A stretch of 64,000 nucleotides of DNA, from contig OZ025792.1 of the NCBI GenBank assembly GCA_964019425.1, positions 992,001 to 1,056,000 on the forward strand, read 5' to 3'. The DNA is from Flectonema sp. DT1601. Its lineage: Eukaryota; Euglenozoa; Diplonemea; Diplonemida; Diplonemidae. The position numbers and the translations under genes were made by a program. Of this stretch, positions 11,434 to 21,233 are shown piece after piece; the first letter of the stretch is position 1; each line of letters opens with the position of its first letter. Under the pieces are notes generated by a model. The model had not been told where the DNA came from and did not search any database. It saw only the letters and a program-made list of their open reading frames with translations.

Positions 11434-11515
11434 GAGAGGATGAACGACGTCAAGACAATAGCTCACTCTTGACTATGGGGGCTTTCTCGATGTGTGTACC
11501 AAGAAAGTTCTTGGG
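11434..11515. repeat. Diverged direct repeat, copy 1 (partner 11737-11822)
   Basis: The blocks AGCTCACT, TTGACTA, GCTTTCT and GTGTACCAAGA occur in the same order and spacing at 11737-11822. An old local duplication; no function is seen. Confidence 0.55.
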
Positions 11516-11736
11516 ATAAAACCGTTTAAATTTTGTACGTAAAATACAAACGTATTGTATCATAAACATCATAACGATAAGTTTCAGATACAGTGATTAG
11601 ATGTGATGCTTAACTTAGTAGCTTTCTGAAGTAACTATAGGAATCGAGAGTAATCCATATACCTCTTACCTCTAGAAGTAAGTCAGTCAACTATAGTGAC
11701 TGAAGAATCCTAATATTAGCAAGACTAGGAGTGTAG

Positions 11737-11822
11737 TTAGAGAGGATTAGTGACGTTGGGACAACAGCTCACTATTGACTACGAGGCTTTCTTGATATAT
11801 GTGTACCAAGACAACTCTCGGA
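11737..11822. repeat. Diverged direct repeat, copy 2 (partner 11434-11515)
   Basis: Same ordered blocks as the partner, with substitutions and small indels. Confidence 0.55.
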
Positions 11823-14423
11823 AGATCTCAACACGTCAAACGGCATCAACTTTAAAAGAAGAGGAAAATTGCGAATCAAAAGACATCGAGGTAGCTAGAT
11901 AGGTATCATAAACTAATAAAACAAATTAAGTAAGCGAAAAGGATATATCACCAGACAGAAATGATATAAAAATAAAATATAAAATAAAATAAAAAAAATA
12001 ACGGAAGAGTAAAGGAAGACTAAACACGTACCTACCTACCTCACTTACCTCACTTGCTGTATAATTGCAAGACTACTATTAGCATCGCGGAAGAAAAAAA
12101 AAAAAAATAGATAGACTGAAGTAGCAGTCAGTTTAAACAATTACCAGTCTAGTGTATATTCATAGCTCCATGAGCTATAAAAAACTCAAATAGTTTTTCC
12201 TGTCTATGAAGATATAAATCTCTCTTAACGAGTTAACACATATTTATTATTCGTATTGCAGTCAAACAAACGTTATCACTACAACCACTCAATTCAACAA
12301 TCTCCAAGAAGAACTATAATTCGGTAATGCAAGAAGTTCAGAAAAAAAAGAAAAAAAAGAAACAAAGAAAAAGATCTGATGCTGCCACCAACTGGAAACA
12401 AAAGTAAGCAAGCAATTCACTGTACACTTGAAAGTAAACTAAATCTGCTATCCGCGACCACCTAGCAAGATCAACAAAGACAGTTGAATCTAATATTGAG
12501 TAATATATAAATCAATAAATCGTAGAATCACACAAAGGTTCATAAATCCTGTCATACTAATCTTGTATGATATCGATGACATTAACTCAAGTTGAATCTA
12601 ACGTTGAGTAGTTAGTTTGGGAAGGATTACACGGGCCTTGAGTACTTTATCAGGTGTTAATGTTCACAAAATATATCTGAATTTTTTAATCGAATCCGTA
12701 CACTGACATGGGTCTGTTCACTGAGAAGACATAACAAAAGTGCAAAAAAAAAAAAAAAAAAAACATGGTTTTGCGCTGTGCAAACAAAGGCTTAGTTTAA
12801 GCTGGCGATAGTTGCAACTTAGAGTGAAAAGCAAAAAGAAAAAAACAACGCAAGAAGTTTTGTAGTGCCCAAGCAGTTGTCGTACAAGAACAAAAAAAAA
12901 CAAGCAGCAAAAGATTCTGCTTTAATTGTGAAAAAGGTTCATTCAAGACCTGGGAAAGAGATGAGACAAACGTTCGTTATTTTGTCCGACGTTTTTTTTG
13001 TTACAGGCAAGGGATAGGCTGGTAACTGCCTCTGAAAATCACAGCTTGCCTGCATTGTTTAATCGTTTTAAAATTCTTTTCCGTACCTTTTTGCTTGTTT
13101 TGAGTAACTTGTTTGAGCACGACATGAAAAGAGAACAATTATTAAATAAATAGTAAATCTGAGAATAAATAAAACCCCTCATGGGTTACCTACAAACAGA
13201 AGTTTCACCATTCAGACTTATTGACAGCTCCGTAAGAACCAGGGCGACATAAGAATGATGTCAAGGAACTTAAGTTCCAGAAAAGATCACAAAACCGTGA
13301 GAATCTCACTGGTTAGTACCTTCGAAATGAAGAATAGACAAAAAAAGTTTCGCAGTCAACAACCCACATTCCAATACCAACATATCGTATCCGCAATACT
13401 AATAGATTTTAAATTTATCAAATTCAAAAAGGGATCCAAGACAATACCCGATGAATACCTACTCACACGTCCCGCCTAAATGACGAAAACCCGCAAGCGG
13501 TGAAGATTGCTGTCTCGCTTCGATTCTACACGAAACGATTGATATAAAAGATGTCATAAGGGAGGGGTTTTTATAAGAAAAAAAAAAAAAAAAAAAAAAA
13601 ACAAGAAACAAAACTAAACAAATCACTGACGCAATATTCCTCGGTGAAAACGCGAAGAGCAGTGCGACAACATTAGAAGTAAATGTTGTTGCAGACTTAA
13701 TAATTAATACTGTGGAAGGTATACTGGCAAATCGGGTAAAGCATATGAAGATAACCAGACTTATAATGCAAACACAGATAAAAGTACAAAATCAACACAG
13801 CCGATTTTTTTACACATCACAATTGAAAACACAAAGTGAATAATAGTAACGAGTTTCCCTTCAGTACTCAGAGGGTGAAAACCACTCCATAGGTAAACTA
13901 CACAGAAGCAAGTACCATTGAGACAAACTCCTTTTTTGTTTCACCTAGATTTTCTTTCGGACGAAGCTTTTTCAGGAGGGGAAACAAACCAAAACTAAAA
14001 AAAAGAAAATGAATAAACACGGAAGCCTTAACCTATCCAATGAAAACAATACCTCTGTCTGTATTGCACATCGAATTAACTCTTTAGACATTTTATGCAG
14101 GTGCATCGATCTAAACTAAAGGTTTATCATTGTGAGATGAAACGCAAGCGTTAAAAGAATCTGTAATGTAAAGCAAGTGTCAGCAGGCCAATCACAGGTC
14201 TTATTAAAAAGAATGAAATTTGTGAAATTGAACTGCAATTTTCTGTAAGACTCGCTGGGTCAATGCGAAAAGAAGAAAGTGAATTAAATCCTTTCGTCTT
14301 TCTGTACAACAGTTCACACCCGTTCAACCAGAGGATCCAGAGGATTTGTCACCTGGATACTATGATTCAAAACATAGGCAATGTAACTGGTTGGATTGAT
14401 GTTCGCAATCTGGCTACAGTTTG

Positions 14424-14455
<32 letters not shown>
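14424..14455. repeat. 32-base poly(A) run
   Basis: Longest homopolymer in the window. It reads as poly(T) on the gene-bearing strand and lies in the 3' flank of the gene at 14989-17784. Confidence 0.9.
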
Positions 14456-14457
<2 letters not shown>

Positions 14458-14543
14458 CACAAGGGGAAACGTATGTAATGCATAATGCATTCCATATCGT
14501 TGCCGTGAGGTTTAATATGAAATAGTGCGTTAAAAGATGACTG

Positions 14544-14661
14544 GAAAAAAAGAAAAAAAAAAGAAAAAAAAAAGAAAAAAAAAAGAAAAAAAAAAGAAAA
14601 AAAAAAGAAAAAAAAAAGAAAAAAAAAAGAAAAAAAAAAGAAAAAAAAAAGAAAAAAAAAA
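14544..14661. repeat. 11-bp A-tract minisatellite (A10G units)
   Basis: Single G residues punctuate A-runs at 14553, 14564, 14575, 14585, 14596, 14607, 14618, 14629, 14640 and 14651, giving about ten units of 11 bp with one of 10 bp. A-tracts repeated near the helical period usually give curved or stiff, nucleosome-poor DNA. Reading frames through it encode only Phe/Leu/Ser runs and are not genes. Confidence 0.9.
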
Positions 14662-14988
14662 CATCCTTCACTGCTGTTAGCAGTGAATGAGTTGTTCACA
14701 CAAAAAGGGTAATGTGAGTGTTTATTATTTTGCTCTGAAATGCATTCAAAGAGGTCAAAAAGAGAGCAGAGAAAAGTGAGAGAAAAGTGAGGGTGAAAAA
14801 CAGCGACAAGAACAAAAAAAAAAAAAAAAAAAAAAAAAGAAAATATAGCAGGCAATTCCTGAACATATCTTTTGTGGGCAAACAAAAAGAGAGAAAAAAA
14901 AAAAAGAATAATTTATTCAGTCGAATCTGTTAAAAAGGTCTTGATGAAACCAGTTGTAATTTTGATACCAGAAACCTTACTACAGAGG

Positions 14989-17784
14989 CTACGTTAAATC
15001 AATAGCATCAGGGCTTATAGCATGGCGAGAGTAATCTGAATGTCTTGGAACACCGTTAATTCCTACATTACCACTACTAGAACGTGCATGTGGGATGGGT
15101 ACCTTTACTTTAATGTAGGCTGGCATTGGATCATCAGTGATATTGGAACACTCAACTTTGTCAGCAATATGAGAAGGTAAGTTAGCAGCAGTCTGCATTT
15201 TTAGATACTCATTCGGTGATTCTCCAGTTATTGCGAGAACGTCATCGATGTATATTTGTAACCGTCTTGCAACACGACATACGATGTCATCAGTTTCCAT
15301 GTCTACCATTTGACTAAGTGCATCTTGTAGATCACCTGCTCTTAATGACCCCCATGCTCTTCCATATGCAGATTCAGTGTCAGATCCTTGCATTGCATAC
15401 ATCCATTCAGCATCACCATCATGTTCATGTTTACCTCTTAAATAATAACAAGTTATCTTTGTATGTTTACTCTGATGGTATAAGATATCAACAGGCATTG
15501 AAATAAATCCCGTAATGTCATCAATAGTTCGTTCATCAAGTACAATGTCGAGACCTATTTCTCTCGCAACTGTTTGCATACCTTTTGCTAGTGTGATACT
15601 TTGTCCTAAAGTCGAAGGTGCTTTGAACCCTTGACATCCTAAATTACCACAAAGTGTTGTACCAGTTGCTACTCCAACAACCATGTATGAATCAATTGAA
15701 TACCTAATTGATTTACTATTCAAGAACTCAGATACTACGGTTCCAACACTGTCACGGATGTTGAGGCAGAAGTTTGTTGCCTTAGTACTTGGCATAGTAC
15801 ATGATTGATGAGCTCCAAAAGTAAAATCGATGTTGTCTCCAACAAATCGCTCAACACATCCTCGAAGAGGCTTCGCTTCAGAAATAACAGCCAACAGCCA
15901 CACACTGTGATACTCAACTATGAATGATGGATCTCTCTTTTCTGTTATGAAGTTTAAAAAGTCTCGATTTCCAACGCTGACGTGAGAAACAGCCTTTTTA
16001 GGAGTCAAAGACAGGTCAGTAAAACCATGCTGTGAAATCCTTAACATCACAGTATCGCCTGACATGTGACGTTTACGAGACAAAACTGTAGAAGAATCCT
16101 GAGAGTATGTATAGCGGAGATCTAGATTTTTAGACCGAGTGCCAGAAGAATTAGAAAGAGCTTCTGTCTTAACCTCAGAAGCTTCGTCAGCATCTGATTC
16201 ATCATTGTCAACAATACCAAACCCATCTGGTAAGTACTGACGGTATTCAATCATCGCTGCTAACATAGTTCTAAAACTCTTCTCCATTGAATAAACTTCA
16301 GCTAATATGGAAAGGTCGTGTAAAGTTGAGACTGAGTCTAAACGTAACTCTGCCACGTTATGCATATCCCAAGATAGTCTCTCAAGTGGTTGGGTTACAT
16401 AACTAGCGGCTAAGAATGCCAGAACGACAAGTAAACAGGCCGTTCCTGCTACTGTTCCAAATAAAACAGCACGATCAACCTCAAGTACGCTGTCCGTGTC
16501 GTCTTTTGTCTTTCGAATCTCTTCGTTTGCATTTCTGCGTTGCGTCTCAACTTCACCGACAATCATTCTTTGGTTAATTCCCACAACGACCCACCAATCT
16601 AAACCATAGCCATCTGACAAGTTCGCAACCCAAACTGAGTATGCCAGCGTGTCATTCCCTGAATTTAGAATATCCATAACTTGTGCACTTCCAGAACTAC
16701 TCTGCAGTTGCAGAACTTCATTAAAAGGGTCCCTTGAATTTGGAAACATTGCGTACGTTGATCGACAAGTACCTGCAACGATTACATCATCGCTATCAAA
16801 ACAACGAATTTGTTTCACCAGAGACACGTTTGTCGCGGTGCTGTAAGGATCATTTCCGAAAACAGTTTCCGTTACTTTTCCCGATGAAGCTCCCACGAGA
16901 AGCCCTCTCTGCGAACCTTTAAGATTTCCACTTGAAACTATAAAAATGCGCTCTGAGTTATGCTGCTGTAGAGTTTCCAAGAGGGATGTGATCGTACCGA
17001 GTGTCAAGGTGGTGAATATTGAACCGAATACAGGATTTTGTTGATTCGTTGGTAAAACAGTTGTTATAACAGAAACAAGACTAAACCCTGAGAAAGTCAT
17101 ACTTGCCTGAGTATCAATCCATTTTGTTTCACCGATTACAACTGGAATTTTCTGTTGATCAGTTACACGTGAGAAGTTTACTCCAGTAACAGGGCATAGT
17201 CCAGAAGTTCCTTTTGATAATTGTGAATAATCGCATGGTCCGTCATATACTGAGTTAGTGTTGTAGTTGATAGAACCAGTCTTACCTTCTGTTCCATCGT
17301 TGTACAGAATTATAGAATTCTTGTTTATATTGTCGACTCCTTGGGTATTGTCTAGAGCAGTTGAGAATAACCATCCCACTCCATTGGGACGTGAGAATCC
17401 AAAAACTGTTACTTCTCTGGTGGCGAACAGATCTAACATAATATTCAACCCAATTAATAACTCATCCCAGTCATCTACTTTAGTAGGATCATGTTTGTCC
17501 ATATATGCAACAGCATCTCTTTGTGCAGATTTTGCGACATCCAACATATTTTGAACTTTTTGCACCACAACAACACTTCTCTCAGCCATAACATCCGCAT
17601 ACGAATCAACAGTCTTTGTTAAATGTTGTTCAAAACACTTATCAACCACTTTTATTTGACCAGTATTTGTTTTATCTAAAGCAACATCTGTTGATCTAAC
17701 AGCGACTACCAAAGATATAATAGCGGTAAGCACAATGCATCCAGAGATGCACAACATTGTCACACTTCTTAGTGATAGATGCAT
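14989..17784 (-). CDS. Receptor-type membrane protein with class III cyclase-like domain (paralogue)
   Basis: A 931-residue paralogue of 7925-10642. The open frame extends ten Lys-rich codons upstream into an A/G leader, so the ATG at 17784 (MHLSLRSV) is preferred; an AG at 17826-17827 would give a 41-nt leader. It has an N-terminal membrane helix (~5-27), a large extracellular sensor region, a second helix (~445-467) with HAMP-like sequence, and a cyclase-like domain (~600-780). Both metal Asp positions are plausible (GNRDFLNF ~607, FVGDNIDF ~650). The catalytic-loop motif reads GQSITLAKGMQ against the usual G-D-x-V-N-L-A-x-R-L-E, so the base-specifying Asp, the Asn and the Arg are replaced by Gln, Thr and Gly. 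This points to a pseudo-cyclase used for binding or dimerisation. The C-terminus carries the shared EWMYAM...RAWG module. Confidence 0.8.
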   Translation of the reverse strand: MHLSLRSVTMLCISGCIVLTAIISLVVAVRSTDVALDKTNTGQIKVVDKCFEQHLTKTVDSYADVMAERSVVVVQKVQNMLDVAKSAQRDAVAYMDKHDPTKVDDWDELLIGLNIMLDLFATREVTVFGFSRPNGVGWLFSTALDNTQGVDNINKNSIILYNDGTEGKTGSINYNTNSVYDGPCDYSQLSKGTSGLCPVTGVNFSRVTDQQKIPVVIGETKWIDTQASMTFSGFSLVSVITTVLPTNQQNPVFGSIFTTLTLGTITSLLETLQQHNSERIFIVSSGNLKGSQRGLLVGASSGKVTETVFGNDPYSTATNVSLVKQIRCFDSDDVIVAGTCRSTYAMFPNSRDPFNEVLQLQSSSGSAQVMDILNSGNDTLAYSVWVANLSDGYGLDWWVVVGINQRMIVGEVETQRRNANEEIRKTKDDTDSVLEVDRAVLFGTVAGTACLLVVLAFLAASYVTQPLERLSWDMHNVAELRLDSVSTLHDLSILAEVYSMEKSFRTMLAAMIEYRQYLPDGFGIVDNDESDADEASEVKTEALSNSSGTRSKNLDLRYTYSQDSSTVLSRKRHMSGDTVMLRISQHGFTDLSLTPKKAVSHVSVGNRDFLNFITEKRDPSFIVEYHSVWLLAVISEAKPLRGCVERFVGDNIDFTFGAHQSCTMPSTKATNFCLNIRDSVGTVVSEFLNSKSIRYSIDSYMVVGVATGTTLCGNLGCQGFKAPSTLGQSITLAKGMQTVAREIGLDIVLDERTIDDITGFISMPVDILYHQSKHTKITCYYLRGKHEHDGDAEWMYAMQGSDTESAYGRAWGSLRAGDLQDALSQMVDMETDDIVCRVARRLQIYIDDVLAITGESPNEYLKMQTAANLPSHIADKVECSNITDDPMPAYIKVKVPIPHARSSSGNVGINGVPRHSDYSRHAISPDAIDLT

Positions 17785-17987
17785 GTTTTTTTTTTCTTTT
17801 TTTTTTAATCTCAAAATACACCAACCTGAATAATATAATTTACTTGGTAATACATTTAGTATTTATGAAAAAATAACAATACAATAATACTTCTATTGGT
17901 TCTATCACTACTGAAGCTGTTGGAAAAAGAAAATTTAATTAATCATAAATATTGAAGAAAGAATTAATTTCAGAAGTAATTTCATTT

Positions 17988-18031
17988 CCCGTGCGGGGAA
18001 ACCCCAAGGTGCTGGTCTTCACAACGGTCAT
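17988..18031 (-). pseudogene. MetE remnant (first 15 codons only)
   Basis: The MetE leader, ATG (18031) and first codons (MTVVKTSTLGFPRTG) match the complete genes, then the sequence switches to unrelated AT-rich DNA at about 17988. The frame continues only 15 further codons to a stop at 17939. The break falls at CCCGTGCGG, and a TTTCATTTC motif occurs on both sides (17980-17988 here; just downstream of the same point in the full gene), suggesting a short-homology join. This is the truncated downstream end of the array and is not expected to make an enzyme. Its start codon and probable splice acceptor remain, so it may still be transcribed. Confidence 0.9.
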
Positions 18032-18694
18032 AGTTGGTTGTTGTTGTTGTTGTTGTTTTTTTTTAAGATGAGAACTTTTGGTGGAGAAAATAATCGTAAT
18101 AAATAGGGGGACTACTTGATTGACCAACATGTTTGCATAACATAAATACGAAGCCTATTATATTTTGTTAATTCGGCAGTAATCCACCAAACCAGAAATA
18201 TAACATCAGTAAATAAATAATAATAAAAAAGAGAGGAATAAGAGCGGTTGTTGTTTGGAGTCTTTTTTTTTTTGGGGAGAGGAAATATAGCTCCTTGCCC
18301 CAGTGTATAATTGACAAGAAAATGAATTCTTCATGAATAACATTTCCCTTTTTTGCAAACAAAAAAAGCAATGACGGGGGGGGGTCATCTCTTTACCGAG
18401 ACAGAGCTCCGCGGCGGGGGCCCTTTTTAACTCGTGTGATATTTATAAGAAGCAACTTCATTGAATTCGCAAAAGATCCCAGCAGTTCCGATCTTTGTAT
18501 CCCGGTAAATCCACCGCTGGGGTCCTTTTTTTAATCGAAAGAATTCAAAGAATTGATATAAAAAAATGCAAGAAAAGCAATGCCAAGATTGCCAATAGTA
18601 ATAGTAAGGAGTTAGAACAATGGAATAATAATAATAATAATAAAAAAAGAGAAACGGAATTAACTACTTCGAGATTAAGAAAAAAGATACGCAT
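18032..18694. other. OYE1-MetE remnant spacer (663 bp)
   Basis: Holds the OYE 3' UTR and the MetE upstream region. Seen on the coding strand: a CCAAAAG acceptor-like site, then an A-rich leader with a CAA microsatellite before the ATG; a hairpin ATGAC-C8-GTCAT (18371-18388); a GC-rich patch (~18400-18425); and a CCCAGCGGTGG/ACCGGG stretch near 18500. A 67-codon frame (18168-18371) is repeated identically in all units but shows no protein-like features, so it is not called. Confidence 0.6.
18371..18388. other. Hairpin with homopolymeric G/C loop
   Basis: ATGAC and GTCAT flank eight G residues (nine G in a row in all). It recurs unchanged at 23916-23933 and 29455-29472 between the OYE and MetE genes. 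Role is unknown. Confidence 0.6.
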
Positions 18695-19822
18695 CTACTT
18701 TCTCGAAGAGTGGGTGTAGCGTTCCGGAGTGGTGTACCCTTTGGAACCATAGTTTGGAAGCCACCAGAATTCCTGGGCAGACAACGGGGATAACTCGTAC
18801 CCGTTTTCGAAACGCTCAACTAAGTCGGGGTTTGCGATGAACGGCCTGCCAAACGCAATCATGTCGGCAACACCCGACGACACAGCCTCGTCGGCAGACT
18901 CTTTCGTGTAGCCACAGTTCCCCATCAACTTCGTCTTGCTTCCCTTCAACATAGCCTTCGCGTCTTTCAGCGTGTACGGTTCCCCCAGCTCGTGGAATCC
19001 AAACGTGAGCCCATCCAACACGCACACGTACCCGATGTTTTTCTCACCAATTGCCTTGATCGTGTGGTTGAACTGCTCACGGAAGTCAGGAGATCCGACG
19101 TCGCCGAACACACCGTTCGGGGAAACTCGGATCCCGACCTGCTCCTTCGGGAACACCTCCGACACAGCGTCGATCACCTCCAACACAATCCGGGTGCTGT
19201 TTTCAAAAGATCCGCCGTACATGTCGGTACGCTTGTTAACCTTGCTCTGAAAGAATTGATCCAAAAGGTACCCGTTTGCACCGTGGAGTTCCACCCCGTC
19301 GAATCCCGCCGCCTTGGCCTTTGCGGCAGCGCGTGCGTAGTCCTTCACGGTTTCGGCGATCTCCTCAATTTCCAACGCCCGCGGTGTTTCGAACGGCTTC
19401 GATCCCTTTTGGGTGTGAGCTTTCCTTTCCTTGGCCATCGGAGTTGGCGACGAACTGACCGGCGTCTGTCCATGGAAGTCGCTGTGAGTCTGCCTTCCCA
19501 TGTGCCACAACTGGCAGAATATCTTCCCGCCAGCCTCGTGAACCGAGTCGGTAACCTTCTTCCATCCCTCCACCTGGTCATCTGTGTAGATACCCGGCGC
19601 GTCTACCCATCCGTCAGCGATGCGCGAAATGAGAGTCCCCTCCGTGATGATGAGCCCCGCCTTCGCCCTCTGCGTGTAGTACTCGACGTTCAAGTCATTC
19701 GGAACCTTACCAACGTTGTTGGTACGGGCCCTCGTTAGTGGGGCCATTACAACTCTGTTTTTGAATCCCATCTCTCCCACAACGAGCTGCGACAAGACTC
19801 CGGTAGTTCTGGTTGACGACAT
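18695..19822 (-). CDS. Old Yellow Enzyme family NADPH:ene-reductase, copy 1
   Basis: An FMN-dependent ene-reductase of 375 residues, the normal size for the family; it reduces activated C=C bonds (enones, quinones, prostaglandin or oxylipin-type substrates). Visible hallmarks are APLTRARTNN near the N-terminus, CQLWHMGRQTH, the substrate His/Asn pair in ELHGANGYLLDQF (~178-190), NKRTDMYGGSFENSTR, RVSPNGVFGD, and the C-terminal FMN phosphate loop FGRPFIANPDLV. The frame extends further upstream, but the family alignment and the leader favour the ATG at 19822 (MSSTRTTG). A strong pyrimidine-AG (19885-19900) lies 62 nt upstream. Codons are G+C-rich. In trypanosomatids the homologue acts as a prostaglandin F synthase; the physiological substrate here is unknown. 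MetE lies on both sides in the array. Confidence 0.97.
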   Translation of the reverse strand: MSSTRTTGVLSQLVVGEMGFKNRVVMAPLTRARTNNVGKVPNDLNVEYYTQRAKAGLIITEGTLISRIADGWVDAPGIYTDDQVEGWKKVTDSVHEAGGKIFCQLWHMGRQTHSDFHGQTPVSSSPTPMAKERKAHTQKGSKPFETPRALEIEEIAETVKDYARAAAKAKAAGFDGVELHGANGYLLDQFFQSKVNKRTDMYGGSFENSTRIVLEVIDAVSEVFPKEQVGIRVSPNGVFGDVGSPDFREQFNHTIKAIGEKNIGYVCVLDGLTFGFHELGEPYTLKDAKAMLKGSKTKLMGNCGYTKESADEAVSSGVADMIAFGRPFIANPDLVERFENGYELSPLSAQEFWWLPNYGSKGYTTPERYTHSSRK

Positions 19823-21233
19823 CTTAATCGGTTGTTGTTTTTGGTTTCGGAAAGTCGAACTGTTGAGGAAGAAATTAGAGGATGCTGAAAAAAGAACAAC
19901 ACACGACACACACATAAGACATACATTTCTTGTTAACCAGGGTCTGTTATTTCACCACCCCCCTCCCCCCCTGTCTAATTTAGATAGTATAACTTACTTG
20001 ATAACTTATATTAAGGCTCAGTTGAATTTAAGAATCCAAGGCTTGAAAATAAACATTAACCGAAGTGACAAGAGTAGCAGTCACGTCTTTTAATTAATTA
20101 ATTAATTCATAAATCAAAAGGGAGGCAGAGTTGGAAAAAGGAAAAAGAAAACAAGGAAATCATGTGTGAATCCCGCAAACAATAATTCCGAAATAGAGGA
20201 AACGTCGTTCAGCAGGAGTTTACGTTTTAGTCATCCGACAACATGGCTGTGGAAGTATTTCATAGATGCACGCCGTCATCAGTGCCGAATGATAAGAAAG
20301 CAAAATCAATAAAATAAAATAAATAAAAAAGAATCAATAAAAGTATTCACTATTCTGGTCAGGTGGTAGCGGTGGTGCCGCTGCACATCTTTTTTCTTTT
20401 CTTTTGTGAAAACATGTACCTCCTCCTCCTTCTTTTTCAATAATGAAGAGGAGTTGACATATAATTACGACGTTTTTTTTTTCTTTTTTTTTTTTCTCCA
20501 ATGCTTTTCAATTCAACCCTCATTTTTGTTCGCAGATTTTGCAGATGAAAAATGAGCATAGACACAAGTGGTATCCTCCTTGGTCTTGGGAGTTCTTGAA
20601 ATCTGTTCAGCTCAACAATCAAACACAAAAAAGAAAAACAAGAGGGTCAAATCATCATGAAAAAAAAAAAGTTTCTTATTTTATTCACTTACTCAATTCA
20701 CATACCACTATAGTCTCCTTGGTCAATGGAGACGTAGTAATGGTTGGTTGGTTTTGCATGACTTCACCACCAAAGCTCTTCTTTGGTTAAGAATTACTGG
20801 TGGTTGGTTAAACAGAGTTAGAGAGGAAAAGGGGGGGGGGAGAGCGGAAGGTGATTAAAAAAAAAGGGATGAAAAAAAGGAAAAGAAACACGACAAGCAA
20901 CGAAGCTTGTTCTCGTCATAGCTCAAGACAAGATATATAAAGGAAAGTCGCGTTTTCGTTTTGATTTGTTTTCAGAAAGCGTACACAACTCAGAAGGCAA
21001 TCCAGCCCATCCGCAATGGAACGTTACTTTTGGTGGTGTCGGATCCAAACAAAAAGAGTAGTAGTATTTCTCATGATATTAAATATAGGAAATAAAAAAG
21101 AGACGAAGTCATCACACAGGATGGAACAAAAGTTAATTCCTCTTCGACGAAAAGCAAAGAATAATAACGGCTTGTCACTGTCATTCACACAACAACAACT
21201 TCACACGCACACGTCCTTTTTTTTTTCTTTCAT
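19823..21233. other. MetE1-OYE1 spacer (1.4 kb)
   Basis: Contains the MetE 3' UTR and the OYE upstream region, repeated at 25368-26778. It shows a plus-strand C-rich tract near 19961-19975, TTAA tandem repeats (~20090-20107), T-rich runs at 20474-20495 and a G-run at about 20830. Small open frames are identical between copies only because the whole unit is, so none is called. Confidence 0.6.
19885..19900 (-). promoter_or_regulatory. Probable (trans-)splice acceptor of OYE1
   Basis: The coding strand reads GTTGTTCTTTTTTCAG ending at 19885, a pyrimidine tract directly followed by AG, 62 nt before the ATG. The same tract is kept in unit 2 (25430-25445) and, in diverged context, in unit 3 (30981-30995). 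Confidence 0.55.

Larger units (their letters stand above)
10643..14988. other. 4.3-kb gene-poor region between the two cyclase-like genes
   Basis: No supported gene was found. The DNA contains fragments of the terminal-repeat family (10826-10898, ~10930-11080, 11077-11146, ~11525-11600), a diverged direct repeat (11434-11515 with 11737-11822), and an 8-bp stem at about 13006-13055. Long A-runs lie at 12744-12763, 13578-13601, 14424-14455 and 14814-14838, with the 11-bp A-tract array at 14544-14661. Open frames here are short and low-complexity. The left end is upstream of the receptor gene ending at 10642; the right end is the 3' flank of the gene at 14989. Confidence 0.7.

Noticed and set aside
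14367-14885. 172-codon minus-strand frame rich in Phe
   Set aside because: Made of poly(A)/A10G arrays read in reverse; no protein-like segments.
18168-18371. 67-codon frame repeated in all three array spacers
   Set aside because: Conserved only because the whole unit is identical; the composition is Phe/Leu/Lys-rich and no acceptor lies close to its start.
18992-19738. 248-codon plus-strand frame opposite OYE
   Set aside because: Antisense shadow; the minus strand encodes the complete enzyme with all motifs.
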